Shown piece by piece: positions 1-8,181 of a stretch of 64,000 bases of DNA (positions are counted from its first letter, which is position 1; each line of letters begins with the position of its first letter). Made by a program: the position numbers and the translations under genes. The DNA comes from Streptomyces hoynatensis. Lineage in GTDB: Bacteria; Actinomycetota; Actinomycetes; Streptomycetales; Streptomycetaceae. Below the pieces are notes generated by a model. That model had not been told where the DNA came from and searched no databases. It saw only the letters and a list, made by a program, of their open reading frames with translations. The stretch is taken from contig NZ_RBAL01000001.1 in NCBI RefSeq assembly GCF_003626535.1, positions 186,001-250,000 on the forward strand. Reading direction: 5' to 3'.

Positions 1-485
1 CGCCGGAGGCGGCGCCGCGGCTGGATGCCTCGGGCCGGGTCGCCGTGGTGCACGACGGCGGCCTGGACAACCGCGGCGAATTGCGCGCCGAGCTGGCCGC
101 GCGGGGCCACGGCCTGGTCTCGGAGGCGGACGCCGAGGTGGTGGCCCACCTGCTGGCCGAGGCCTTCTCCTCCTGCGTGGAGCTCGGCGAGGCGATGCGG
201 CAGGTGTGCCGCTCGCTGCGCGGCAGCTTCTCCCTGCTCGCGGTGCACGCCGACCAGCCCGACGCGGTGGTGGGCGCCTGCCGCGGGGCGCCGCTCGCGG
301 TGGGGGTGGGCGAGGGGGAGTCCTACCTCGCCTCCGACCCGGCGGCCTTCGGCGGACAGGCCACGCGCGAGGTGCTGCGGCTCGGCGGAGAGGCCGGGGT
401 GGTGGTGCTGCGGCGCGACCACCCGGAGGCGGACGAGGTGCGGTGCGAGGTCACCGACCTGGACGGGGGAGTGGTGCGGGCGTGA
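1..485 (+). CDS. GlmS-like glutaminase-domain protein, 5' end outside window
   Basis: The readable part aligns with the N-terminal glutamine amidotransferase (class II) domain of glucosamine-6-phosphate synthase. Landmarks are the strand and loop [13 protein letters not shown], the segment [18 protein letters not shown] and the later [10 protein letters not shown]. The frame stops at 483-485, where the glutaminase domain of GlmS would end, so both sugar-isomerase (SIS) domains are absent. The NAHPH motif of GlmS reads EAAPR here, and the oxyanion-hole HNG reads HDG, so ammonia release from glutamine is doubtful. The Asp of the SETD-like motif is kept. The stop overlaps the acpS start (GTGA), which suggests coupled translation. 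It may be a decayed second glmS or a repurposed domain. Because the window opens inside the gene, the N-terminal nucleophile cysteine cannot be checked. Confidence 0.75.
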   Translation, partial: PEAAPRLDASGRVAVVHDGGLDNRGELRAELAARGHGLVSEADAEVVAHLLAEAFSSCVELGEAMRQVCRSLRGSFSLLAVHADQPDAVVGACRGAPLAVGVGEGESYLASDPAAFGGQATREVLRLGGEAGVVVLRRDHPEADEVRCEVTDLDGGVVRA

Positions 486-850
486 TCGTCGGTGTGGGGA
501 TCGACGTGGCGGAGATCGACCGCTTTGCGCGCTCCCTGGAGCGCACGCCCGAGCTCGCGGACCGGCTCTTCGTGCCGGCCGAGCTGCTGCTGCCGGGCGG
601 GGAGCGGCGGGGGGTGGCCTCGCTGGCGGCCAGGTTCGCGGCGAAGGAGGCGGTCGCCAAGGCGCTGGGGGCGCCGGGCGGGCTGCGCTGGAGGGACGCG
701 GAGATCCGCCAGGAGGACTCGGGACGGCCGCGCCTGGAGGTGCGCGGCACCGTGGCGGCCCGCGCGGCCGAACTCGGCGTCCTGGCCTGGCACGTCTCCC
801 TGAGCCACGACGCGGGGGTGGCCTCCGCGGTGGTCATCGCGGAGGGCTGA
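482..850 (+). CDS. acpS: Holo-[acyl-carrier-protein] synthase AcpS
   Basis: AcpS transfers the 4'-phosphopantetheine arm of CoA to the serine of acyl carrier proteins, activating fatty acid and some polyketide synthases. The 122-residue product has the family's usual length. It opens with [15 protein letters not shown], whose Asp8 is the metal-binding residue, and contains the second signature [13 protein letters not shown] near residues 52-64. The GTG start at 482 overlaps the stop of the upstream gene by three bases and keeps the conserved N-terminus. Placement between a glmS-like gene and the nnrD-alr pair is the usual actinomycete envelope and lipid neighbourhood. Function is confident; only the GTG start is inferred. 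Confidence 0.95.
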   Translation: MIVGVGIDVAEIDRFARSLERTPELADRLFVPAELLLPGGERRGVASLAARFAAKEAVAKALGAPGGLRWRDAEIRQEDSGRPRLEVRGTVAARAAELGVLAWHVSLSHDAGVASAVVIAEG

Positions 851-1021
851 GCGGCCCGGCGCTCCGAGACGGCGTGCCCGGAAGTTCCCCGTTCGCGCCG
901 AGATCATCCCAAGGAGTGAAAGAACTCGTGACGGCGTGCGCAGGACTGGTGTCCCAGGGCAATCTGCCAACGGGGTGACGAGCCCGGACGTAACCTGGCG
1001 AGACCGAGAGGGAGGATGACG

Positions 1022-1642
1022 GTGACAGCGATGGCCGCCGAGCCCATGAGTGAACCGAAGAACCGCCCGACTGACCTCGACCCCGTGGAACTGCTGGCTG
1101 CGTACGAAGCGGCGGCTCCCGCGCCCCTTCGGCACGAGTACTACGAGGGGGCATTGCTTGTGACGCCGTATCCGGACCGCCCGCACAATCGGGCGATCAG
1201 GCTGCTGGTCGGCCAGTTCGAGGCCGCGGGCTTCGACCACGTCGGCTTCGGGGAGGGCTTCCGCTTCCCCCCTCGGGAAAAGCTCAAGGCTTCCCTGGCC
1301 GTGCCCGACTTCAACGTGCTGCACCGCGAACCGACCGACCTCGACGAGCAGTTCCGCCGGGCGAACGGCGGCTGGTACTCCTCCGAACTGCTCGCGCTGG
1401 TGGGCGAGGTCACCTCGACCAACCACGAGTTCGACACCGGCCCCAAGTTCCGCACCTACGCCGCCTCCGGGGTCCCGGTGTACGTGGTGATCCACCGGCA
1501 GGAGGGCAAGGCGTACGCGTACCGCGAGCCGGTGCCGGGCGAGGCGCGCTACGAGGCCGTCGAGGAGGTGAAGCTGGGCGACATGCTGCCGCTGCCCGCG
1601 CCCTATCCCTCGCTCGACACCTCCGTGGCGCTCAGCAGCTGA
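1022..1642 (+). CDS. Uma2 family (DUF820) restriction-endonuclease-fold protein
   Basis: The protein of about 206 residues matches the Uma2 family, which is abundant in Streptomyces and cyanobacteria and has a PD-(D/E)XK nuclease fold. Visible signatures are AVPDFNVL, the core EVTSTNHEFDTGPK with candidate catalytic Asp, Glu and Lys residues, and the following YAASGVPVYVVIHR. No physiological substrate is established for the family. The GTG at 1022 is preferred because GGGAGG sits six bases upstream; the in-frame ATG at 1016 abuts that site directly, and ATG 1031 is an alternative. The gene stands alone between acpS and nnrD and overlaps the end of the convergent nnrD by 40 bases. Confidence 0.8.
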   Translation: MTAMAAEPMSEPKNRPTDLDPVELLAAYEAAAPAPLRHEYYEGALLVTPYPDRPHNRAIRLLVGQFEAAGFDHVGFGEGFRFPPREKLKASLAVPDFNVLHREPTDLDEQFRRANGGWYSSELLALVGEVTSTNHEFDTGPKFRTYAASGVPVYVVIHRQEGKAYAYREPVPGEARYEAVEEVKLGDMLPLPAPYPSLDTSVALSS

Positions 1643-3075
1643 TCCCACACCTCGGGCAGGGCCGCGGTGACCGTCGTGGCGGTGGCGGGAGTGGGCGCCA
1701 GGCGGCCGGCAAGGCCGTGCAGGTAGGCGCCGGTGGCCGCGGCCTGCACCGGCGCGAGGCCCGCCGCGAGCAGGGAGCCCACGAGGCCGGAGAGCACGTC
1801 CCCGCTGCCGGCCGTGGCCAGCCAGGGCGTCCCCGTCGGGTTGACGTGCACCGGGCCGCCGCCCGGGGCGGCGATCAGGGTGGTCGAGCCCTTCAGCAGC
1901 ACGACGGCACCGAAGCGTTCCGCCAGCTTCCGCACCGAGCCCAGCCGGGACGCCTCCACCCCGGCGCGGTCCCCGCCGAGCAGGGCCGCCGCCTCGCCCG
2001 CGTGCGGGGTGAGGACCGTGGCCGCGCGGCGTGCCCTGACCCGCTCCGGATCGAGCCCGCGCAGCCCGTCGGCGTCGATCAGCACCGGCACCTCGGCCGC
2101 CAGCACGTCGTCCACCGTCGCCCGCGCGTTCGGGTCGTCGCCCACGCCCGGGCCGACCACCCAGGACTGCACCCGCCCGGCCCGGCTCGGCGGCCCCGCG
2201 GAGACCAGCGTCTCCGGGTAGCGGGCCAGCACCCCCGCCCCCGCCGGGCCCGCGTACCGCACCGCGCCCGCGCCGCCGCACAGCGCCCCGCCGACCGCGA
2301 GCACGGCGGCGCCCGGGTACCGCTCCGAGCCGGCCGCGACGCCCACCACCCCGCGCCGGTACTTGTCGCTCTCCGCCGCCGGGCGCGGCAGCAGCGCCGC
2401 CACGTCGGCCGCCTCCAGGGCCACGAGGTCGGGCTCGGCCGGGAGTTCGGGCCTGAGCCCGATGTCCACCAGGCGCACCTCGCCCGCGAACTCCCGGGCG
2501 GGGTCCACCAGCAGCCCCGGCTTGCAGGCGCCGAAGGTGACGGTCAGCGTGGCCCGGAGGGCCGCCCCGTGCACCTCGCCGGTGTCCGCGTCCACGCCGC
2601 TCGGCAGGTCGACGGCCACCACCGGGGGCCCCTCCTCGCCCGCGCGGTCGAGCAGTTCGGCCAGCTCCGCGGCCCCGGGCCGCAGGCCGCCGCGCCCGCC
2701 GATGCCCGTGATGCCGTCCACGACCAGGTCCGCCCGGCCCAGCACCCCCTCCGCCGCGTCGGCCCCGGCCGTTCTGCCGCCCGCCGCGCGCAGCGCCGCG
2801 AGCCCGGCCGGGTGCGCCCGCTCCGGGTTCAGCAGCAGGGCCGTGACGCCCACCCCGCGGCGGGCGAGGCGGGCCCCCGCGAACAGGGCGTCGCCGCCGT
2901 TGTCGCCGCTGCCGACCAGCAGGGCGACGCGCCGCGGCCGCCCGCCGGGCAGCAGCCGGGCGCAGGCCGCGGCAAGTCCCGCGGCGGCCCGCGCCATCAG
3001 GGCGCCCTCCGGCAGACTGGCCAGCAGCACCCGCTCGGCCGCGCGAACGGTCTCCACTCGGTACGCACTCCTCAT
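1603..3075 (-). CDS. nnrD: Bifunctional NAD(P)H-hydrate epimerase / ADP-dependent dehydratase
   Basis: This metabolite-repair enzyme epimerises and dehydrates NAD(P)HX, the damaged hydrate of NAD(P)H. The 490-residue protein has the usual two-domain layout. A YjeF_N epimerase half (about residues 1-210) carries VGSGDNGGDALFAG and DGITGIG. A ribokinase-like dehydratase half (about 220-490) carries VVGPGVG, LTPHAGEAAALL and the nucleotide and catalytic motif WLATAGSGDVLSGL. ATG 3075 gives MRSAYRVETVRAAE, the typical N-terminus. It is divergent from alr, which starts 105 bases away, and its last 40 bases overlap the convergent Uma2 gene. Some annotations call this arrangement nnrE/nnrD fused. 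Confidence 0.93.
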   Translation of the reverse strand: MRSAYRVETVRAAERVLLASLPEGALMARAAAGLAAACARLLPGGRPRRVALLVGSGDNGGDALFAGARLARRGVGVTALLLNPERAHPAGLAALRAAGGRTAGADAAEGVLGRADLVVDGITGIGGRGGLRPGAAELAELLDRAGEEGPPVVAVDLPSGVDADTGEVHGAALRATLTVTFGACKPGLLVDPAREFAGEVRLVDIGLRPELPAEPDLVALEAADVAALLPRPAAESDKYRRGVVGVAAGSERYPGAAVLAVGGALCGGAGAVRYAGPAGAGVLARYPETLVSAGPPSRAGRVQSWVVGPGVGDDPNARATVDDVLAAEVPVLIDADGLRGLDPERVRARRAATVLTPHAGEAAALLGGDRAGVEASRLGSVRKLAERFGAVVLLKGSTTLIAAPGGGPVHVNPTGTPWLATAGSGDVLSGLVGSLLAAGLAPVQAAATGAYLHGLAGRLAPTPATATTVTAALPEVWDQLLSATEVSSEG

Positions 3076-3180
3076 GGACCCAAGTCTGGCCCGAGCCTTC
3101 GCGGGCGGCCCGCCGTGGGGCGAGGATGGTGCCGGGGCGAAGGCCGTCACCGCGAAACCCTGCTGCGACACTGGGAAGCA

Positions 3181-4380
3181 ATGAACGATCCTGCACCGCC
3201 GGAAGACTGGCGTCTCCGGGCCGACATCGACCTCGCCGCGCTGCGCGGAAACGTCCGGGCGCTGCGCCGGCGGCTGGCGCCCGGGGCCGCGTTGATGGCC
3301 GTGGTCAAGGCCGATGCCTACGGCCACGGCCTCCTCCCGTGTGCCCGCGCCGCCCGTGAGGCCGGGGCCGCCTGGATCGGCACCGCCACCCCCGAGGAGG
3401 CCCTGGCGCTGCGCGCCGCGGGGGACACCGGCCGGGTGCTGTGCTGGCTGTGGGTGCCAGGCGGGCCCTGGCGGCGCGCCGTCGAGGCCGGGGTGGACAT
3501 CTCCGTCAGCGGCCGGTGGGCCCTGACCGAGGCGGTGGCCGCCGCCCGCGCGGCGGGCCGGCCGGCGCGCATTCACCTGAAGGTGGACACCGGGCTCGGC
3601 CGCAACGGCTGCCCGCCGGCCGACTGGCCGGACCTGGTCGCGGCGGCCCGGGCCGCCGAGGCGTCGGGCGCCGTGCGGGTGACCGGCCTGTGGTCGCACT
3701 TCGCCTGCGCCGACGAGCCGGGGCACCCCTCGATCGCCGCCCAGCAGCGGGCGTTCGCCGACGCCCTGGCCGTGGCGGCCCGGGCCGGGCTCGACCCCGA
3801 GGTGCGGCACTTCGCCAACTCGCCCGCCACCCTGACCCTGCCCGAGGCGCACTACGATCTGGTGCGCACCGGCGTCGCCGTCTACGGCCTCTCGCCCTCG
3901 CCCGAGGTCGGCACCCCGGAGGACTTCGGGCTGCGGCCCGTGATGACGCTGCGGGCCAGGCTGGCCGCCGTCAAGCGGGTGCCCGGCGGGCACGGCGTCA
4001 GCTACGGCCACCGCTACGTCACCCCGGGGGAGACCACGCTGGCGCTGGTGCCCGCCGGTTATGCCGACGGCGTGCCGCGGCACGCCTCGGGCGGCGGGCC
4101 CGTGCTGGTCGCGGGCAAGCTGCGGATGATCGCCGGGCGGGTGGCGATGGACCAGTTCGTGGTCGACCTCGGCGGGGACAGCGCGTGCGTCGGCGACGAG
4201 GCGGTGCTGTTCGGCCCGGGCGACCGGGGCGAGCCGACCGCGGAGGACTGGGCGCGCGCCGCCGGGACCATCGGCTACGAGATCGTCACCCGCATCGGGC
4301 CGCGGGTGACGCGGCACTATTTGGGCGAGACCCCGCCCGCCGCGGAGGCGGCCGGCCCCAAGGGAGGGCAGGCGCGGTGA
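3181..4380 (+). CDS. alr: Alanine racemase
   Basis: This PLP-dependent enzyme interconverts L- and D-alanine for peptidoglycan. The 399-residue protein has the PLP lysine at K43 in AVVKADAYGHG and the second catalytic base at Y275 in HGVSYGHRY. The D-alanine-racemase barrel fills roughly residues 10-240 and the beta domain follows. ATG 3181 is the first start after the divergent nnrD promoter region and preserves the family N-terminus. The stop overlaps the GTG start of the next gene by four bases, so alr, the hydrolase and tsaE are probably cotranscribed and translationally coupled. Confidence 0.96.
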   Translation: MNDPAPPEDWRLRADIDLAALRGNVRALRRRLAPGAALMAVVKADAYGHGLLPCARAAREAGAAWIGTATPEEALALRAAGDTGRVLCWLWVPGGPWRRAVEAGVDISVSGRWALTEAVAAARAAGRPARIHLKVDTGLGRNGCPPADWPDLVAAARAAEASGAVRVTGLWSHFACADEPGHPSIAAQQRAFADALAVAARAGLDPEVRHFANSPATLTLPEAHYDLVRTGVAVYGLSPSPEVGTPEDFGLRPVMTLRARLAAVKRVPGGHGVSYGHRYVTPGETTLALVPAGYADGVPRHASGGGPVLVAGKLRMIAGRVAMDQFVVDLGGDSACVGDEAVLFGPGDRGEPTAEDWARAAGTIGYEIVTRIGPRVTRHYLGETPPAAEAAGPKGGQAR

Positions 4381-5528
4381 GCTGGCCGCGGCGGCTGGGG
4401 ATCGCGGGGGTGGCGCTCGGCGCGATCGCCACCACGGTGGCCGTGGAGCGGCTGACGGTGAGCCGCTCGGTGCGCCGCCAGGCCAGGCTGGCCCTGGACA
4501 CCGCGGGCCCCTACGGCACGCTGCGCGGCACCGCCGGGTGGGCGCGCGCCGAGGACGGCACGCAGCTGTACTACGAGACCGACGAGCCGGCCGGGCCCGA
4601 GGGGCTGGCCGCCGCCGAGGCGGCCGCGCTCCCGCCGGGCGGCCAGGGGCCGGCGGGCGGGGGCGAGGAGCCGGTGACCGTGGTCTTCAGCCACGGCTAC
4701 TGCCTCAGCCAGGACGTGTGGCACTTCCAGCGGGCCGCGCTGCGCGGCGCGGCCAGGGCCGTGTACTGGGACCAGCGCAGCCACGGCCGTTCCGAACGCG
4801 GCCGGGCCCAGCGGGAGGCGAAGGAGCCGGTCACCATCGACCAGCTCGGCCGCGACCTGAAGGCCGTCCTCGACGTGGCCGCGCCGCGCGGGCCCGTGGT
4901 GCTCGTGGGCCACTCCATGGGCGGGATGACGGTGATGGCGCTCGCCGAGCAGTTCCCCGGGTACGTGGCCGAGCGGGTGGCCGGGATCGCGTTCCTCGGC
5001 GCCTCGGCCGGGGGGCTCACCGAGGTGACGTACGGGATGCCGGCGCCCGTCCACTGGGCGGCGCGCAAGGCGCTGCCGGGGGTGCTCCGGGCGCTCGGCT
5101 CGCAGGTGGAGCTCGTGGAGCGCGGCAGGCGCGCGCTCGGCGACCTGTACGCCGGGCTGATACGGCGTTACTCCTTCGGCGTGCCGGCGGATGTGGACGC
5201 CGGGGTGGCGCGGTTCGCGGAACGGCTCATCGAGTCGGTGCCGATCGACGTGGTGGCCGACTTCTACCCGGCGGTCAGCGCGCACGACAAGCCGGGGGCC
5301 CTCGCCGTGCTGAACCGGCTCGCCGCCCGGCTGCCGGTGCTGGTGCTGACCGGGGACCGGGACGAGATGACGCCGCTGGCGCACAGCGAGCGGATCGCCG
5401 CCGAACTGGAGTCCGCGGAGCTCGTGGTGGTGCCGGGCGCGGGCCACCTGCTGCTGCTCGAGGCCCCGGGGGTGGTCAACGAACAGCTGGCCAGGCTGCT
5501 GGCGCGTAGCATCCAGTCCCATGAATGA
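4377..5528 (+). CDS. Alpha/beta hydrolase fold protein
   Basis: The 383-residue protein has an N-terminal hydrophobic helix (about residues 7-24) that may anchor it in the membrane, followed by an alpha/beta hydrolase domain. The oxyanion HGYCLSQDVW, the nucleophile elbow GHSMGG with Ser180, the acid in LTGDRDEMTP and the histidine in GAGHLLLLEAP form a complete catalytic set, so it should be an active esterase or lipase-type enzyme. The substrate is unknown. GTG 4377 overlaps the alr stop and follows an AAGGGAGG site. Its end overlaps tsaE by eight bases. Hydrolases at this position between alr and tsaE are common in streptomycetes. Confidence 0.88.
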   Translation: MSWPRRLGIAGVALGAIATTVAVERLTVSRSVRRQARLALDTAGPYGTLRGTAGWARAEDGTQLYYETDEPAGPEGLAAAEAAALPPGGQGPAGGGEEPVTVVFSHGYCLSQDVWHFQRAALRGAARAVYWDQRSHGRSERGRAQREAKEPVTIDQLGRDLKAVLDVAAPRGPVVLVGHSMGGMTVMALAEQFPGYVAERVAGIAFLGASAGGLTEVTYGMPAPVHWAARKALPGVLRALGSQVELVERGRRALGDLYAGLIRRYSFGVPADVDAGVARFAERLIESVPIDVVADFYPAVSAHDKPGALAVLNRLAARLPVLVLTGDRDEMTPLAHSERIAAELESAELVVVPGAGHLLLLEAPGVVNEQLARLLARSIQSHE

Positions 5529-6090
5529 GCTCTCTGCGGGCGTCGCGCTCACGGTGCCGGGGCCGGAGCGGATGCGGGACCTCGGCAGGCGCCTGGCGGC
5601 CCTGCTGGCACCCGGCGACCTGGTCCTCCTCACGGGTGAGCTCGGCGCCGGCAAGACGACGCTGACCAGGGGGATCGGCGAGGGGCTCGGGGTGCGCGGG
5701 GCGGTCACCTCGCCGACCTTCGTCATCGCCCGCGTGCATCCGCCGCTGGCCGGGGGGCCGCCGCTGGTCCACGTGGACGCCTACCGGCTCGCCGGGGGCC
5801 TGGAGGAGATGGAGGACCTCGACCTGGACGTGGCGCTGCCCGACTCCGTGGTGGTCGTCGAGTGGGGCGAGGGCCGGGTCGAGGAGCTGTCCGAGGACCG
5901 GCTGCACGTCACCATCCACCGCAGCACGGGCACCGGCGGCCCCTCGGGGGAGCAGGCGGGGAGCGGGGATGCCCGGGGCCCGGTGGGGGAGAACGGAATT
6001 CCGGAGGAGGACGTGCGCCAGGTGACCGTGCGGGGCGTCGGCGCGCGCTGGCGGGGCGTGGCCTTCCCCGCCCTGCCGGCCACGGCCTGA
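5521..6090 (+). CDS. tsaE: tRNA t6A biosynthesis ATPase TsaE
   Basis: TsaE is the small P-loop ATPase that works with TsaB and TsaD to place threonylcarbamoyl on A37 of ANN-decoding tRNAs. The Walker A motif GELGAGKTT lies at residues 39-47. Further family signatures are SPTFVIARVH, HVDAYRL and VVVVEWGEG. At 189 residues it is about 35 longer than usual. The extra sequence is a Gly/Ser/Glu-rich, probably disordered stretch near residues 138-160, ahead of a final strand. The ATG lies inside the upstream hydrolase gene (eight-base overlap). The other t6A genes follow about 0.8 kb downstream, beyond a reverse-strand insertion. Confidence 0.94.
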   Translation: MNELSAGVALTVPGPERMRDLGRRLAALLAPGDLVLLTGELGAGKTTLTRGIGEGLGVRGAVTSPTFVIARVHPPLAGGPPLVHVDAYRLAGGLEEMEDLDLDVALPDSVVVVEWGEGRVEELSEDRLHVTIHRSTGTGGPSGEQAGSGDARGPVGENGIPEEDVRQVTVRGVGARWRGVAFPALPATA

Positions 6091-6111
6091 GGCCCGGGGC
6101 GGCCCCGGGCC
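6091..6111. terminator. Hairpin between convergent tsaE and the LD-transpeptidase-like gene
   Basis: GGCCCGGGG pairs perfectly with CCCCGGGCC around a three-base loop. It starts directly after the tsaE stop and precedes the stop of the convergent gene at 6140, so it can act as a bidirectional terminator. No T-run follows, as is usual in streptomycetes. Confidence 0.5.
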
Positions 6112-6139
6112 CGGGCAGCGGGGCCCGCGCGGCGCCGCC

Positions 6140-6736
6140 TCAGGACACGACGACGACCGTCGTGCCCTCGGAGGCGAAGTCCCAGGTGGCCGAGCCGTCC
6201 TCGCGGGTCTGCCGGATGCCGCCGGTGCGCTGCTCGGCGTTCGGGTCGGGGGCCGAGCCGTCGAGGGCGGCGGAGAAGCCGAAGACGACGCCCTCGGGGT
6301 TCGTGTCGAACACCACCGAGTGCTCGATGGGCACGCCGTCGGAGCCGGTGCCCTGCTCGGTCCGCGAGGAGACGTGGTACTCGCCGGGCTCCGGGCTGAC
6401 CGAGCTGGGGAAGACCTCGAAGGTTCCGGCGACCGCCTCGCCGGTGCCGTCCTCGCTCTCCTCGACGAGCCAGACCCGCTGTTGCCCGAGCGAGTAGACG
6501 ACGCGCCTGCCCTCTCCCGAGTCGGCGGGCAGCGCCGGCTCCTCGCCGGCCTCGCCCCCGCTGCCGTCGCCCTCGGCGCTCGGCGAGGCCGAGTCGGAGG
6601 GCGGCGTGGCGGGGCCCGCGGCCGGCTCGTCCGCCCCCGACGCCTGGTAGGCGAAGAAGGCGACGACGGCGAGCGCGGAGGCGGTCAGGACGGTGACGAA
6701 GACACCGGAACCCGAGCCTGACTGATGGCGCGCCAC
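6140..6736 (-). CDS. Membrane-anchored protein resembling an L,D-transpeptidase without catalytic cysteine
   Basis: The 198-residue protein has a short cytoplasmic start, one membrane segment (about residues 12-28), an acidic Ser/Pro linker to about residue 70, and an exported domain. That domain follows the strand order of YkuD-type L,D-transpeptidases: QRVWLVEE, GTFEVFPSS, PGEYHVSSR, IEHSVVF and a final WDFASEGTTVVVV. The catalytic HGC-R motif is replaced by RTGGIRQ, so cysteine chemistry is impossible. The assignment rests on motif order only. GTG 6736 gives a sensible signal anchor. It interrupts the tsaE-tsaB direction. A substrate-binding or scaffold role in the cell wall is inference. 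Confidence 0.6.
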   Translation of the reverse strand: MARHQSGSGSGVFVTVLTASALAVVAFFAYQASGADEPAAGPATPPSDSASPSAEGDGSGGEAGEEPALPADSGEGRRVVYSLGQQRVWLVEESEDGTGEAVAGTFEVFPSSVSPEPGEYHVSSRTEQGTGSDGVPIEHSVVFDTNPEGVVFGFSAALDGSAPDPNAEQRTGGIRQTREDGSATWDFASEGTTVVVVS

Positions 6737-6925
6737 GGTTCTGCTGCCGCCTTTCTCCGGGTGCTCTCCAGGGACGTGCGCGGGGCCGGCGGCTCACCGG
6801 CCGGCCCCCGCGGCCCTGCGGCCGGTCGCGGCGCCGGCCTCGGGGGGCGCGGGGGCCGTCCGCGGGTTTTCCGCCGACGCTACCAGGCGGCCGGGTGCCC
6901 GCGGGGGAGCCGTACCCTTGCTCCC

Positions 6926-7585
6926 GTGCTGTTGCTTGCGCTCGACACCGCGACCCCCGCCGTCACCGTCGCCCTGCACGACGGGGAGCGGGTGCTGGCC
7001 TCCTCGGGCGAGGTCGACGCCAGACGGCACGGGGAGCTGCTGCTCGTGGCCGTGGACCGGGTGCTCGGCGAGGCGGGGCGCCCGCTGAGGGAGGTGACCG
7101 CGCTGGTCGTGGGCACCGGCCCCGGTCCCTACACGGGGCTGCGGGTGGGCCTGGCCACGGCCCAGGCCATCGGTGCGGCCAGGGGGCTGCCGGTGTACGG
7201 CCTGTGCACGCTGGACGGCCTCGCGTACGCCACCGGGCTCGGGGAGCCGTTCGTGGTGGCGGCGGACGCCCGCAGGAAAGAGGTCTACTGGGCCCGTTAC
7301 GCGGACTTCCGCACCCGGACCTCGGGGCCCGCGGTCGACCGGCCCGGCGAGCTGCCGGCCGAGGTCGCGGCGCTGCCCGCGGCGGGCGCCGGGGCGCGGC
7401 TGTACCCGGAGTTCTTCCCGGGGCTGCGCGCGGACCTGCCGGAGCACGTGGCGGCCGGGGCGCTGGCCGCGCTGGCGGCCGAGCGCCTGGCCGCGGGGGA
7501 GGAACTGCCGCCGCCGCGCCCGCGGTACCTGCGGCGCCCGGACGCGAAGGTGCCCACCGGCTACAAGGCGGTCACCCGCGGATGA
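6926..7585 (+). CDS. tsaB: tRNA t6A biosynthesis protein TsaB
   Basis: TsaB is the non-catalytic ASKHA-fold partner that dimerises with TsaD in the t6A37 complex. The 219-residue protein opens LLLALDTATPAVTVAL and contains HGELLLVAVDRVL, VVGTGPGPYTGLRVGLATAQA and VAADARRKEVYWARY, all typical of the family. GTG 6926 gives the conserved N-terminus directly. The stop overlaps the rimI ATG (ATGA), and tsaD follows rimI by three bases, so tsaB-rimI-tsaD form a tightly coupled unit. Confidence 0.94.
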   Translation: MLLLALDTATPAVTVALHDGERVLASSGEVDARRHGELLLVAVDRVLGEAGRPLREVTALVVGTGPGPYTGLRVGLATAQAIGAARGLPVYGLCTLDGLAYATGLGEPFVVAADARRKEVYWARYADFRTRTSGPAVDRPGELPAEVAALPAAGAGARLYPEFFPGLRADLPEHVAAGALAALAAERLAAGEELPPPRPRYLRRPDAKVPTGYKAVTRG

Positions 7586-8178
7586 CGGCAGGGGCGGCGG
7601 GCGGCGCGGTGGCGCTGCGCGAGATGCGCTGGTGGGACATCGACGCCGTGCTGGGACTCGAGGCCGAGCTCTTTCCCGAGGACGCCTGGTCGGCCGGGAT
7701 GTTCTGGTCGGAGCTGGCCGGGGCGCGCGGGCCGCGGCGCAGCCGCGCGTACCTGGTGGCCGAGCGGGAGGGCGGCGGGCTCGCGGGCTACGGGGGCCTC
7801 GGGGCGGCCGGCGGGACGGGGGACGTGATGACCCTGGGGGTCACGCGGGCGTACCAGGGCACCGGGCTCGGGGCGCGGCTGCTTGCGGCGCTGCTCGACG
7901 CGGCGGCGGGCTTCGGCTGTCACGAGGTGCTGCTCGAAGTGCGGATGGACAACGAGCGGGCGCAGCGGCTGTACACCCGGTTCGGCTTCCGGCCCGTCGG
8001 CATCCGCCGCGGCTACTACCAGCCGGGCGGCCAGGACGCTTTGGTGATGCGCCTGGAGCTGCCGCCCGGCGGCCGGGAAGGTCACCGGGGGAGCCCCCCG
8101 GAAGGCGGCGGCGAACGTCACAGGGAACGTCACAGGGAACATCGCAGGGAACGTCACAAGGAAAGCGGCAGGGAATGA
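7582..8178 (+). CDS. rimI: Ribosomal protein S18-alanine N-acetyltransferase RimI
   Basis: This GNAT acetyltransferase should acetylate the N-terminus of ribosomal protein S18. The GNAT core (about residues 10-165) has the acetyl-CoA loop YQGTGLGARLL and the terminal motif NERAQRLYTRFGFRPVGIRR, followed by YYQPGGQDALVMRL. The 198-residue product exceeds the usual length because of a charged Arg/His/Glu tail after residue 165. Part of that tail is encoded by five 12-base tandem units. ATG 7582 overlaps the tsaB stop. The location inside the t6A operon is conserved in many bacteria. Confidence 0.92.
   Translation: MTAGAAGGAVALREMRWWDIDAVLGLEAELFPEDAWSAGMFWSELAGARGPRRSRAYLVAEREGGGLAGYGGLGAAGGTGDVMTLGVTRAYQGTGLGARLLAALLDAAAGFGCHEVLLEVRMDNERAQRLYTRFGFRPVGIRRGYYQPGGQDALVMRLELPPGGREGHRGSPPEGGGERHRERHREHRRERHKESGRE
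8113..8172 (+). repeat. Five 12-bp tandem units in the rimI 3' end
   Basis: Units start at 8113, 8125, 8137, 8149 and 8161. The first two are identical (GAACGTCACAGG) and the others carry one to several substitutions. The period is a multiple of three, so reading frame is kept and the units encode E-R-H-R-type tetrapeptides in the RimI tail. Confidence 0.9.
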
Positions 8179-8181
8179 AGC

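Noticed and set aside
323..3196. 957-codon minus-strand open frame over acpS, the Uma2 gene and nnrD
   Set aside because: It conflicts with three recognised genes and has only shadow-type composition.
8113..8172. 12-bp repeats as a CRISPR or regulatory array
   Set aside because: They are in frame within rimI and have no spacers.
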